Assembly: GCA_024220505.1 (NCBI GenBank)
Contig: JAKZZE010000024.1
Span: 558,001 to 622,000, forward strand
From: Rhizopus arrhizus
Lineage: Eukaryota > Mucoromycota > Mucoromycetes > Mucorales > Rhizopodaceae
Length of the DNA stretch: 64,000 nucleotides
Reading direction: 5' to 3'
Part shown: positions 12,038 through 23,851 of the stretch, in pieces
Layout: the number at the start of each line of letters is the position of its first letter
Numbering within the stretch: position 1 is the stretch's first letter
Notes under the pieces: model-generated
Told to the model about the DNA's origin: nothing
Seen by the model: only the letters and a program-made list of their open reading frames with translations
Databases searched by the model: none
Made by a program: the position numbers and the translations under genes

Positions 12038-15000
12038 AAATATATCAAAACAAATGTATATTAATAGACACACGATAAAATACCTTTTTCTCCCTCACTT
12101 TCCCCCCTTCCCCTTCCCTTCCCTTTGCCATTTTTTTTTTTTATTATTTAATCATGTATTCTTTTTGTTATAGAAAAAAAGGTGCCTATTGTAAAGTAAT
12201 TGACACTCTATTATTTTTTTAATCAAAGATCAACAATTTGAATAAAAAAAAAATCCATTATTTCATAATGAATAGTTTATTTTCCAGTGTCTGTTGTCTG
12301 AATCCTAAAGCTTGGGTTTCACAATTGATGTTTTAAGCCGATGAATATTTTGACAAGACTTGAAGTGTACCGTACTTTTATATCCTCTTTTGGTTCTGTT
12401 TCGCTAAAAACCAAAGTGTTGTGTCTGATATTTTTCCAATAGAATTGCTTATTGAATTTTTTTTTTAAGAAAAAAAAAAAAGGGTCCCGGATGAGATAAC
12501 CATCTTGTGTTCCGTGATATTTTTTGTCATTTTTGAAATTAATTTGATAATAAAAACAGAGTTAACTCGTTCAAGACATTTTCGTCCTATTTTTACGTGA
12601 ATAAACTAGAGCCTGATTTGATAAGGAGCAAGTTGAAGCTAGTATGCTTAAAAATCATTCAAAAATCAGCTTGAAGACCAGATCAAACACAAGATAAGGA
12701 TCAAGACGGGCCGAATCGCGAATGTTATAAATTGGTTAATAAAGTCCTTGAAGTAAAAAAGATAAATCAAGGGACTCTAGTGAGCATATCAGGCACTATT
12801 ACTTTTTTTTTACTTTTACCTTTTATTGAAACAATATTCAAATTAATACTGTATACAAGAACTCAAAATGGATTCTTTTTGTTCAGAAACAATATGCTTT
12901 TTCTATCCAGTACAAGCAAAACCAACAAAAAAAAAACTTGTTAAAATGTCTAGTAAAAGCATAATGCATTGTATTTTCACATGTTTTAAAGAAAGAGAAA
13001 AGTAAAACATGTTACACACACATCACTGACAACACTATTTAAATATTCACCTTTTCTTTCCTTCTTTTTATTCCCTCAACTTGGATAACAAAACATGTTG
13101 ATTTACAACAGGGATTTGAAATCTTTACATTCAAATAAAAATTGTCTTTGTCTTATTTGTGGTTCATATGTTCATCAAACCAAGGTACAAGACGTAAACA
13201 AGATTGACCCTTTATTAAATCATGTTTATAGAACTGCCCTGTTTCTCCATAGAAATGAGTATAAAGAAAAAAGTATGATTCATGAGCATTATACCCTCGT
13301 TTTTTGTCCAAAAGAAACACGTATGCTTTATGATTCCTTTGTCTATAATAAAAATTAATTTAAATAAAAACCTCTATTCATGTGAAAAATAAGTTTCCTA
13401 TCATCTTTTGTACACTTCATTGATGTATTACAAAGTTGATTCGTGTATTTTGAATGACAGTGTACCTTTGTTATTTTCTTAAAAACTCTGGATAGAGTCC
13501 CACATGTGAATGTGTGCTATTCCTTTCTTTTTTTTTGGCTTGTGTGTTATTGAATGATATTATCCCCTGGTATCAGCAATTATGATTTCAAACACTTTTT
13601 CTTTAATAATAAGGATGATTCTATCTAAAGTCTGATATCCAACATGATACTTGATCCACAGATAAATAACAGTCAAGAGTCAATTATAACAACAAGACCA
13701 AATGATGAGATCTCCTTTAAAACACAAGATAGCTTATCGACCGAGCTGAACCCATTTGTTAAATTCTCAATAAACATACCGACATTTGGTATTATATCCA
13801 ACAGGAATAGTTAATGAAGCCATAATATGACAGAACAAGTTTTATTGTATGTTTGATTCATAAAGAACTTTACGTCTAACTCTTATTTTAACTCACTACA
13901 AGTATCATTAAAGGTAGGCTTCTTTTTCTTATGAATTGACTTGATAGCATTATTTATAAGCAATGCAGGCCTCAGTTTTGCTTTTGTCTTTTTTCCTTAC
14001 AAGATAGACTACACACTGAATTGATCTTTTTTTTTTTTTTTTTTTTTTTTTTCTATTTGTTTTTCATTTTTATAAAGGATTTTTTAACTGTTGATACAAA
14101 ACATGATGGATAACAAGGAATACAACTTGCTTGATTTTACTATGAAAATGGAAAAATTAAACATTTGAATTTCATGTGAAAAATGTACACAAAAAAAGAA
14201 GGCGGCCACCCTTAATTATTATTCATTTTACAGATAAGCAGGGTTTGAAGGATAAACAAAGGGAAATAAAAAAAAATAGGGTTGATTACTTTGCAGAATG
14301 AGTTATTTAAGTTTTTTATTTATTTATTTTACTTGCTCTCCTTTCTAAAATGAATCACTAAATAATAAGCACCTTCTCAAATCAGTAGTCATATCAGATA
14401 GTTCATCTTGTACTTTATTTACTTGCTCTACTGATGCTACAAACGAAAACTATATTTTAGTGCGCTTGTATTCTTATGTGTACTGCAGGTTTTTTTTTAA
14501 AAAACATATTTTTACGTCAAGAGTTTCTGGTCTGATAGTTTGATATCTGAGGCATTAGGTGGGTAAGCGATCCAAATAATTAAAAGCTGGCAGTATCAAA
14601 TCAAAAACAGGCTATAGAAGATAGTATCCCATACCATTCCAGTTGGATGAGTTCTCTAGGTAATTTGAGCAAAAGTGATATGAGCTTGAGGTATGCTAGA
14701 AACATTAACGACATCTTGCTTTACATATTTGCTTTTGACTGTAAACTCTTGTCTCATATATGCTCTTTGTTTATTTTGTTCACTTTAACATGATCTTCAA
14801 ATTCTATCTTGCTATCCTCTTCATATTTAAAAATGGTTTTTATCTATTGTAGATGGGCGCAGGTCTTTTACTATATTTTGCTACAAGTGCAATTAATTCA
14901 ATCATTATCGCTTATTCAATTCATATACTTTTTATTTTCAAAGTGAGAGTTCATGTCAACTGTGATGAGGTGAAAGCCCAAACACTTGTCAAAGCCAATC

Positions 15001-15457
15001 ATACATTATAAGGCTTCAAAAAATGAACTTTAACTACAACTCGTTATTTTTTTTTCTATAGTGAATAAATACAAATCTTCTTCATCAGTGAACACTGTGA
15101 ACCTACTTTTATTCAATAATTCTTCTTCATCATCTATCTTGGTTCCTTTTTCCAGATGGATAACAATCAACTACTGGCTTGTTATTTGCATTGTTCTCTA
15201 CTAAAAATGAATTGATGATGATGAATCAAGCCTTCCTTTTTTGTCTGTTCTCTGTTGAATAATCCATCTCAGCAGCATCTGTCTAGAAATCTACAAGATA
15301 AATCATAACCTTTTCTTGGTGGCATCAAAACGAACTGTCGCAGTTTGGTTGGCTTTAAATCCACAGCGGTCACAATAGGATTATTAATGCTTCAGAAATT
15401 AAACTTTTTCATTTTTTTTTCTTTTTTTTGTCGTTATTACTATCAATAACAAGAAAG
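12038..15457. other. Long AT-rich intergenic region
   Basis: Downstream of the DNAJC7-like gene are a C/T-rich 3'UTR-like segment (12090-12140) and several A runs. A T run of about 26 lies at 14027-14052. One possible small ORF at 13095 is listed separately. I saw no tRNA-like or transposase-like sequence. The final 400 bases upstream of the F-box gene are promoter-like but have no distinctive motif. Confidence 0.5.
13095..13358 (+). CDS. Possible small Cys-containing hypothetical protein
   Basis: An 87-codon ORF with a CLCLICG segment (Cys17, 19 and 22) near the N-terminus and a further Cys late in the protein. The ATG is preceded by a T/C-rich leader and a tatttaaata box about 50 bases upstream, and the stop is followed within 15 bases by aataaa, so the whole looks like a minimal transcription unit. 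I recognise no family. It could equally be a chance ORF in a 3.4-kb gene-free region. Confidence 0.38.
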   Translation: MLIYNRDLKSLHSNKNCLCLICGSYVHQTKVQDVNKIDPLLNHVYRTALFLHRNEYKEKSMIHEHYTLVFCPKETRMLYDSFVYNKN

Positions 15458-16423
15458 ATGCGCAGTGAAGCACCTTATTTATTACAGATGCCTTTTGATA
15501 TCATATCAGATATAAGTGAGTATCTTGATCTATGCTCAAGGACCTGTCTTATGGATACGTGCCGACAGATGCGGTATCTGTTTCTCTCCTCAAAGCATTT
15601 ATGGAAACAGATTGTGTTTGATATTCGTCTTTATGACATATACAAAATATACTCTTCGTTAAGAAAGCTTGGGGATAGCAATGGATTACGTCAGTATATT
15701 CAAGAGGTTTGTGATTCTATATTAAAAAGGTTGAAAACAAGAATCTAACGTAGATGGAGGGGTTGGTCGTAGGTTATTATGGATGATTGTGATGACCCAG
15801 ATTTATCTCCATTAATCATGCTTATCAAGTTTCCAAATTTAAGAACACTCAGTGCAATCAATAGAAAGGAGACGTTGAATTTGGAAGTGGACATCAAGTT
15901 ATTACAAGAAATGCTAAGATTTGAACAAATCAAGCCTAAATCATTGCCTATAGAAAAAGTAAACATATACCATTACTACATGGACTATGAAACACATCTG
16001 GATGTGTATCAAAGGACATGGAATCGACTTTCAATGCATTCAAATGTGGCATTAGATATAAAAATCTGTGGATACTTGCCTCAAGATCAAAACGAAGATG
16101 AGCTTGAGAGAGAATTGAGCTTGCTGGAGCAACGAATTCAAAAACTTCAAATGCAGCAAAATAACCGCAGACCGACACAGACAGAGGAGGCCCAAATCAG
16201 CAGGTGCCAAAGAATTGTCTGCGTCAGTGCACAGTGTTGGTCTTGCGGATATCACTTCAATCGATGTTGGCGATGTGTGCCTGTCTGTGAAGGCTGTCGG
16301 CTGAAGAGAATGCCCCCGATGGCAAATGATAACCAGATGAAACTCAAAAATAAAAAGAGGATATCCGTGGCTGCTCATCAAACGGCGGTAGCCGATGAGG
16401 ATGATTTCAGTGTGTTTGGATAA
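15458..16423 (+). CDS. F-box protein with Cys-rich C-terminus
   Basis: Two exons (15458-15706, 15773-16423) with a 66-nt intron encode 299 residues. An F-box-like segment covers about residues 8-50: LLQMPFDIISDISEYLDLCSR, with the typical later Trp in SKHLWKQIV. F-box proteins bind Skp1 and present substrates to the SCF ubiquitin ligase. The middle has a predicted coiled coil (ELERELSLLEQRIQKLQMQQ). Next is a Cys-rich patch (CWSCGYHFNRCWRC then CEGC) with CxxC spacing suggestive of a zinc site, then a basic and an acidic tail. The intron ends at ggtcgtag: an earlier AG would bring a stop in frame. It is followed by a transposon remnant. The substrate is unknown. Confidence 0.8.
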
Positions 16424-16503
16424 ATTTCATTTTCCGCTTCCTCTCTCTCTCTGTCTGCATGCGTGTGTGCACAGTCCGGCTGGTGGATGTCGATCATAGA
16501 AAA

Positions 16504-17676
16504 ATAAAATTATTGGTCATAAAAAAATGGTTGCCGATTAATAAAAATATAATTGTCGAAAGATTTAATTTTGTCGGTTAATGCAAAAACAAATTATCGG
16601 TCAAATATGAATAAAACATAATAAGAGGAAAATATGCTGCTAGATTTAATTCATAGCGCTTAACCATATAGTGTTTTGGTTCTCGTAACATTTCACTTGA
16701 TTTGTAGTTAAATTTAGTAGATATTTATTCAATGAAAAGCTTAGAATAGAGTTTGTTTAAAGCAGTTTATAATTTGATGTTTGGAATGAAGGCAAAAGCC
16801 ATAAAGATCACTAAAATGAACGTTATTATATGCACCACCAATTATAGAAGGTAATGTCTCTTCTTTCATTAAGCGATGGCGCTTCATTTTTCCTTTCACT
16901 AAGGATTAGAACTGTTCAATAGAATTTAGCTTAGGCGAGCAAGGGGGAGATACATTACTCTATAACTTCTAGTACGGGGATATGAAAACGGCAACTTGGC
17001 GAAAGATCACTTGGAGAGCTGATACAATATTCATATTTGGTTCATGATAGACCATGCGTTTGGCAATTTGAAAGGAATTGAGATAATTAGGTGTGGCCAC
17101 TTATACATACATATATTATTGACAGTCAATCCTTTCCAGAGGGGAGGCAACCTCTATAGCATCCTCAATTAGAAAAAATCTTAAGTGAACTATTGACAAA
17201 GTTAATAGCCATGTTCGAAAACCAATAGGACGCTGGTTTGATTTCTGATCAGCGAAGATAGCCCAAAAAGTACCAATGATCTTAAATATGGTGCATCAGA
17301 AGTCGATAAAAATTACCCTGTAAATGGAAACAAAATGATATAAAAAAGAGGGAATAAACTCCCAAAGATTTTAAAGGATATGTTGGATCTACTTGTTAAA
17401 GAAAAAAGGGAACTGCAGCCATTTATACACTGTCGGTGTATGCATTCAGGTAAATAAACGATGGTTTTATATAATGTTTATCATTGACTGACCTATTTTC
17501 TGTGCTTGTCAATTTATAGGATTGCATATGAAAGCGATTATTGCTGATAGACCCAAGGAATATATTACAAGGATTAGCAGTTGTAAGAGCCTTCGCTAAA
17601 TTAATTTTACTTGGTGTGTGATTTTTTATTTAAAAGGTGTGCTATTTTTTTGATAAAATGCGCGAATAATTTTTCC
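16504..17676 (-). mobile_element. Decayed Tc1/mariner-type DNA transposon
   Basis: On the minus strand around 16955-16830 a translated segment reads SPPCSPKLNSIEQF, a stop, then SLVKGKMKRHRL. This is the block around the last acidic residue of the DDE domain of Tc1/mariner/IS630-like transposases (usual pattern PPYSPxLNPIEqFWs.vKgk.kr). The Trp codon of the FW pair has become a stop, and other stops interrupt the rest, so the element is dead. Imperfect inverted ends are suggested by aaaattattggtcat at 16507-16521 against the complement of 17657-17673 (aaaattattcgcgcatt), giving an element near 1.17 kb, a normal size. The right end lies about 60 bases upstream of the EMC1 start. Confidence 0.7.
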
Positions 17677-17735
17677 ACATAATGTACATAAAAAATAAAT
17701 TTGTTTTTTCTTTTAATTATTAATACAAGGATTCA

Positions 17736-20700
17736 ATGTTTAGGATCACCTCTTGTGGTCTGTATTTATTGCTTTTAAGTATTGCTTATTTAGGCATACC
17801 GGTACTAGCCATTTATGAATCACAGGCTGGTACATTTGACTGGCATCATACTTGGATTGGACATCCTCGGGAAGCTTTTGATGTTGATGATAAACATGTT
17901 GTAGTTTACACGGACAGAAATGTATTCGCGTCTATTAATAAAGAAACGGGTGCTATCGGTAAATAAGGCAATGCCTGTTGTATTTGATTTATACTCATTC
18001 ACTCTTACAGAATGGAGACAAGTGCTTGAAAACAAATTGGCTAGTTTAAAAACCTCTGACGCAGGTGCGTTTCATATCAAGGAGCAAAAAGAAGGGAACA
18101 ATAGAGACTGATTGGTTTCAATAGGTATCTTAACTGTGACCGACAAGCCTGACCATGTTCAGTTTTGGAACAAGACGAATGGCCAATTGATTTGGGATTT
18201 CCTCTTGCCACAAGATAAATCAGTTGGAAATGAAGCACCTGTTTTATGGGATAACGGAGAAAGTGCAGTATTATTAAAAAATGATGAAGTCTTGAAGCTA
18301 TCAGAAAAAGGCGAGGTGGCATGGAAGTGGACAAAGCCAGAGTAAGAGCATAGGATGCAGTTGGTGTCCTATTTCTTTCTTCTTTTTTTTTCTTACTTGA
18401 TTTTTGTAACAGGAAAGAAGGCAAGAAACTAAAGATGATTGAAAGAGAAGGACATGTTTATGTAGTTGTAGAACCTGAGGAGGAGGCTAAGTCGCCCTAC
18501 TTTTTTATAAACATTATCGACAGAACTACGGGAGAGACCGAAAAGACACTTCAAATTCACTGTCAATCTGGTTTCAGTCATATTACCTATGTTGGAGATT
18601 ATATATTTTGGATTGAAGAAAATCTATTAAAATGGACACCTCTTCAGGTCAAAGATATCCAAAATGTTGTAATTCAGGTTAGTAGACAAATACAGACATG
18701 ACATGAGATACACACATTCTGAATCGCTTTATTTTAAAACAAAAGGACCTTATGAATCCCACTCCTATTGCTGATGAGTTTATTTCTTCTCAAATTAGTC
18801 TTTTAGGCAAACACAACTCAATTCTTGTCACTGTAGAATATGATGATGAAGAACATGAAACGCGACGCGTGGCATCTGCTTTAATAAGTATTGAGAAAGA
18901 TGGGAAATCACTGCTTTTCAAAAAATTCTTTAGTGGTCAGGTATGTATTCAGCTTCTTTTGTACCAAAACTAAACTCTGTCGTATCTCTTCAGCCCGATT
19001 TTGGTGCAGTAGACTTTACTGAAACATCAACTGTACGTGTCTATAGAGCAGGGCAATCAGAACTAGTCTTTTACCTTTCTCCAGAAGGCAAAGAGATCAA
19101 AATTGAACATGATTTTGAACTGTCGGGAGAGATTGATTATGTTAAAGTCATTGGGTCCAATCCTTTTCGACTTTTGGTGGTTACCAAGGGTTCTTCTGTA
19201 TTTTGTTATAACGAGAATTACATCTTGTGGTCTCGTGAAGAATCTTTGGCTAGCATTACCGCATCCGAATTTCTAGAGCTTCCTGAACAAAAAATGTGGA
19301 CTCAGATGGCTGACGAGCTTGATGAAACGGTCGATCAACAGGCTGCCGAAAACCCATTGAGTCGCTATGTTCGTCGTTTGAAGAGCCATGTTCAAGATCT
19401 CGGTCAATTACCTGGATGGTTTGTATCTCATTTCGCGGGCATGTATGGTTCTACAATTCAGCCCGACAATCTTGTCATCTCTGCATCAGAAGCACAATCT
19501 TGCTGGCTAAATTTAACCGACCCCGAGGCACTGTATCGCGATAACTTTGGTTTACGCAAACTCTTGATCTCTGTCACAAAGAGCGGCAAAATCATCGCTC
19601 AAGATACATCCCAGAGAGGTAAAATTGTCTGGAGTCGATATGCTCCCTCTTACTCATTCAAGGAAATCCATGTTGTTCGCTCTGCCACTGTCAAACTTCC
19701 TCCTATTGTGGTGGCCATCGGATCTGTGTCTGACCCGGTAGAAGGGGAAGCCACTGGTTTTATCCGTTTGAATGCCTTGACAGGAGACAACTATGTTTCT
19801 TCTATCCCTGAAGCTGAAGACTTCTTTGAGCCGGTAGTCACGACTACAATTAGCGTAGACAAGATCATGCGATTGCCCATTGAAGAACCAGAGGAACGAA
19901 CCCATCTCTTGGCTATTTATGAAGCTGGTACTGGACGTGTTTATATTTATCCAGATACAACTGCTGCTCGAGAAAGATTCACGGCCGAATTTCTTCCAAA
20001 CTTTTACTTTTCTGCCAAAACTAACCAGGGCGTACAAGGATTCAAGGTTGTGGAAGGATACCGAGGCAGTCTTAAGGTTCTGCCCGTTTGGAATTTCATT
20101 TTACCCAAAGGAGAAGAGATATTGACCTCTAGTAAACCTCAACCATATGAAAAAGTTGCTTCATTAGGCAGAGCGCTTGGTAATCGAAACGTACTTTACA
20201 AATATCTCAACCCTCATCTGTTTTCTTTGGTGACAAAGAAAGGATCTACATTAAAAGTGCGTGTGATGGACTCTGTAAAAGGCTCAGTTTTGTATGAAAC
20301 AACCCATGACGATGTAGACACGGATACAAACCAGGTGCACGTTATTCAAGCTGAAAATTGGTTTGTTTATCACTTTTGGAGTAATGATAACAGGGCCAAA
20401 GGCTATCAAACAGCTGTTTTGGAACTCTTTGAAGGCAAACATGAAAATGAGCGCGTTGAAAGGTAAAAGAGATGGATTGGTTTCGTGTTTATATTGATCT
20501 CTATCGATAGCTCTAATTTCTCATCGTTTGATAACGTCCAACCTCATGTTCAATCTGCGGTCTTTGCTTTCCCTTATCCTGTCAATAGTATGGGTGTAAC
20601 TACAACAAAAAATGGAATTTCTACTAAAGCTGTTCTTTGTAAGTTTTTATATGCTTGAGAGTTATGGCTAACTTCAATATCTGCGTGTTTAGTTGGATTG

Positions 20701-21087
20701 CCTAGTCATCAAATTGTGAGTGTCAATAAGAGATTATTAGATCCTCGACGCCCTAGGGATAAGCCAACGAAGGAGGAAATGGAAGAGATGCTTATACCTT
20801 ATGCACCTATTCCTGATGAAAGACGTTTGTTTTTGACTTATGATCTAGACGTTGCTGGCATACAATCTATTATTACTAGTCCTTCTTTGTTGGAATCAAC
20901 TTCACTTGTATTTGCTTATGGACTGGATACTTTCTATACGCGATCATCACCCAGCAGACAATTTGATGTTCTTTCCGAAGACTTTTCAAAGATTCAATTG
21001 CTGCTTACTATGATCGGCTTAGGAGTTGCTATTTTAGTGTCTGGACCGATGGTACGTAGAAAGCGTGTGAATGCTTTATGGAAATAA
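17736..21087 (+). CDS. EMC1: ER membrane protein complex subunit 1
   Basis: Largest lumenal subunit of the EMC insertase, which places tail-anchored and multi-pass proteins into the ER membrane. Eight exons (17736-17958, 18011-18064, 18125-18341, 18413-18677, 18746-18940, 18994-20462, 20511-20638, 20693-21087) total 2946 nt, 981 residues (human 993). The protein starts with a signal peptide (about 1-25, core LYLLLLSIAYLG), then the beta-propeller region with WHHTWIGHPREA and NKTNGQLIWDF. The conserved C-terminal domain has GLPSHQIVSVNKRLLDPRRP and YDLDVAGIQSI. It ends with one membrane helix (LLLTMIGLGVAILVSG) and a basic tail. It converges on the b5-dehydrogenase, 73 bases away, and a transposon remnant sits in its upstream region. 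Confidence 0.96.
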
Positions 21088-21160
21088 AAAAAAAAAAAGA
21101 TTTACAGCAAATCTGTTTTTGAGGAGATTTTATTTTGTTTCACCCTTTAAAAAATTGGGT

Positions 21161-22855
21161 TTAAAGCTTAGCGCTTTTAGGATAGGCTTTCATAGCTTGA
21201 CGGATACCAAGGTCAGCCATGATTTCTTCACTGCCACCCAAAATAGCACCATACTATTGAAAATATGTGAGTGACTTATTTTTATAGTAATCTATCACTT
21301 ACTTTATAAGTTCTTTGGAATGCTTCAATATTTCTACCCATGCCAGTCTTTGTGATACCACGACCACCAAAGATTTGGCAAGCCTCATCAGAAACATTAT
21401 GAGCCATACGAGTAGCTTGATATTTCAAGAGAGCAATAGGACCAGCTAATTTAATAGACTGTTCCTCATAAGACATGTTGCACATTTGATAAGTGATATT
21501 CTCAAGCCAATTCTCAACTGCTTCCAGTTGAGCAACCATACCAGCCAGCTTGTTACGAATAACAGGTTGATCAATCAATCGTTTTCCAAACACCTTACGT
21601 TGAACGGCCCACTTGAAACAATCTTCAATGATAAGACGAGCGGCGCCGACGACAGCACCGCAAATGTACCAACGTTCATGATTAAAGTTATACATGATGA
21701 CCTGGAAGCCTTTGCCTTCTTTACCGAGAATGTTTTCAGCAGGCACCTTGACGTTCTCGAAGGTGATGTAAGACGTACCAGCACAGGCCCCATAGGAAGT
21801 CTTGATTTGTTTTGTTTCGATATTGTCATCACGTTCAACAAAGAACATGGTGATGCCCTTTTCGGTAGCAGCAGCCACCGTAAAGTAATCAGAAAAGCAG
21901 CCGTTGGTGATCCACTTTTTGACGCCATTGATTATAAAGTGTTTACCATCCGGAGTGCGCTTTGCTGTGGCACGGATACGAGCCACGTCTGAACCGGCAT
22001 AGGGCTCTGTGATGGCCAGACAAATACGCTTCTTGCCCAGCAGGACCTCAGGGACCACTCTCGCTTTCAATTCCGGATTACCGAAATTAAAGATGGGAGG
22101 GAGTCCGATACTGTAGCCTGAAGAGATACTGTCGGCAAAACTGGGAGTACCCAAACGGGCCGTCTCCTGGTGAGCAATCAATTCATGGAAATAATCAAAC
22201 TTTTCAGGCTCGATGCCACCAGGTAACTTGAGACCCTTTAACCAAGGACCAGGACCGATCTGAGAAGCCAAGACACCTTCTTCACCCAATCTTTGATAGA
22301 GTTCTTTTGTGGGGTAAGAGCCCATGTCTTCTGAAGTCACTGCCTCTGGCTTGATTTCGTCATAAATAGCACGAACGGCCTTACGAAACTTTGTGTGACT
22401 CTCGCTGCATATTATAGTTTAGTAAGCATAAATGAAAAATGCCCTTTTTTTTTTTTTTACTTGAAATAAGCACTTTTAAAGCCCATCCAATAACTTGGTT
22501 CACCATAAGGTACAGCAGACAGATCACCAAAAGTAGGAAGAGCGGCTTGAGACACTTCACCCTCAAGTGTGCCGATCTTGAGACGAGGCGCGTATTTGAC
22601 CAGAACTTCTTGTCTGTGAAGACCGTAAAAGTCATCTATTATTTTGCTAAGCTTCAAAAAAGATGGAAATAGATTTAGGCTCTATCTACCTGTCACATCC
22701 TTTCCACCAAGTTCAAGTAAGATCTGAGTTCCACCTGGGTGTAACTGAGCAAAGGTAGTGACATTGTACACAGCACCATCAATGATAATCCAACAATCAT
22801 TTTCAGTATTGTGTTTGGCTACTTCGTCCCTTGTAAACACTTTTAATTCGGGCAT
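21161..22855 (-). CDS. Cytochrome b5-acyl-CoA dehydrogenase fusion, C-terminal AKL
   Basis: Four exons (22855-22690, 22635-22461, 22404-21303, 21253-21161) total 1536 nt, 511 residues. Residues about 4-80 form a cytochrome b5 heme domain ([15 protein letters not shown], then LHPGG with a heme-ligand His). The remainder is an FAD-dependent acyl-CoA dehydrogenase: [52 protein letters not shown] and, at the end, [12 protein letters not shown]. Such fusions could pass electrons from flavin to heme. The C-terminus AKL is a PTS1-type signal and there is no obvious mitochondrial leader, so a peroxisomal site is inferred. The position where MCAD-type enzymes carry the catalytic Glu (YEG) has Gly here, so the base must lie elsewhere. 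The start is the ATG directly before the b5 domain; an upstream in-frame ATG would translate a poly-A/T leader. Confidence 0.92.
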
Positions 22856-22889
22856 TCTTAATGTAAGTGAATGAAAAATAAAAGAAAAG

Positions 22890-22920
<31 letters not shown>

Positions 22921-23851
22921 GGTGGGAATCACTTTTCAAAGGTTCTTTTTAAGCTCACTCACACACACACGTGAAAATCAAGACGAAAAAAAGTAGTCCT
23001 TATTCTCGTCTATAAACACTGATTTTCCACCGTGTTTACTTGTCAGTTTTGAGTGTACTTTGAAAAATGTCAGGCTTTTTGCTACTCGTCATTTTGCTTT
23101 TTTAATTAAAATGGTGAGGAAATGCATCAGAAAGATCTGCCCATAATTAACTGCCACTACACTTTTTCACTGGTAATCTTGAACATGCCAACCAAGCTTC
23201 TTGTGTGTATGTATTTTTTTTCTTTTAAACTAGAAAACTTGAGCTTTTGATAAACAGAATCACTTTACGAATTCATCAAAGGACATTAAGAGATTTCAAA
23301 TAAAGCAAATAATAATAAAAATCAACTTAAGCAAGAACAAGTCTAATGCAATAATAGTTGCAATTCAATTAAACATGTTTCTTTGTCTTTGTTTTTTTTA
23401 GACTAAACGATCTTGAAGAGGTAGTGTGAAGGTCGAGGGACGATTGTTTGATGTAAAAGGAGCTGTAAACTAAAATCAGATTGCATTTGAATAAAAATCA
23501 CATGAAGCTCCTATTCCAACAATTCAATGGTGTACAGTACAACCTGGTCATTCTATTTCTTACTGTCTTGTACTCATTCAATCAGTGTGTGATATAAAGA
23601 TCCTAAAAATATTGAAATGTTTACTAGGAGAGGGGAAGGGGATTAATTGAATCAATAGATTGTGCAAGAGATGATTCATTCGTATTTAAAAATGTTTAGA
23701 AAGATAGAATAGATGAAAGAAGAGTAGATTTGTAACAAAAAAGAGCCTCTTTTTTTTTATAAAGTGAATGAAGAGTAAAAAGATGATTATTTATTGATTG
23801 GATCAATAGGCATCACAATCCTCTCTTTCTATCCTTTTACTTCTTTATGAA

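Noticed and set aside
11633..12173. Long ORFs opposite and out of frame with the Gly/Phe-rich end of the DNAJC7-like gene
   Set aside because: They translate the GGT/GGA repeats in other frames, giving low-complexity Thr/Ser or Val/Leu strings with no start context.
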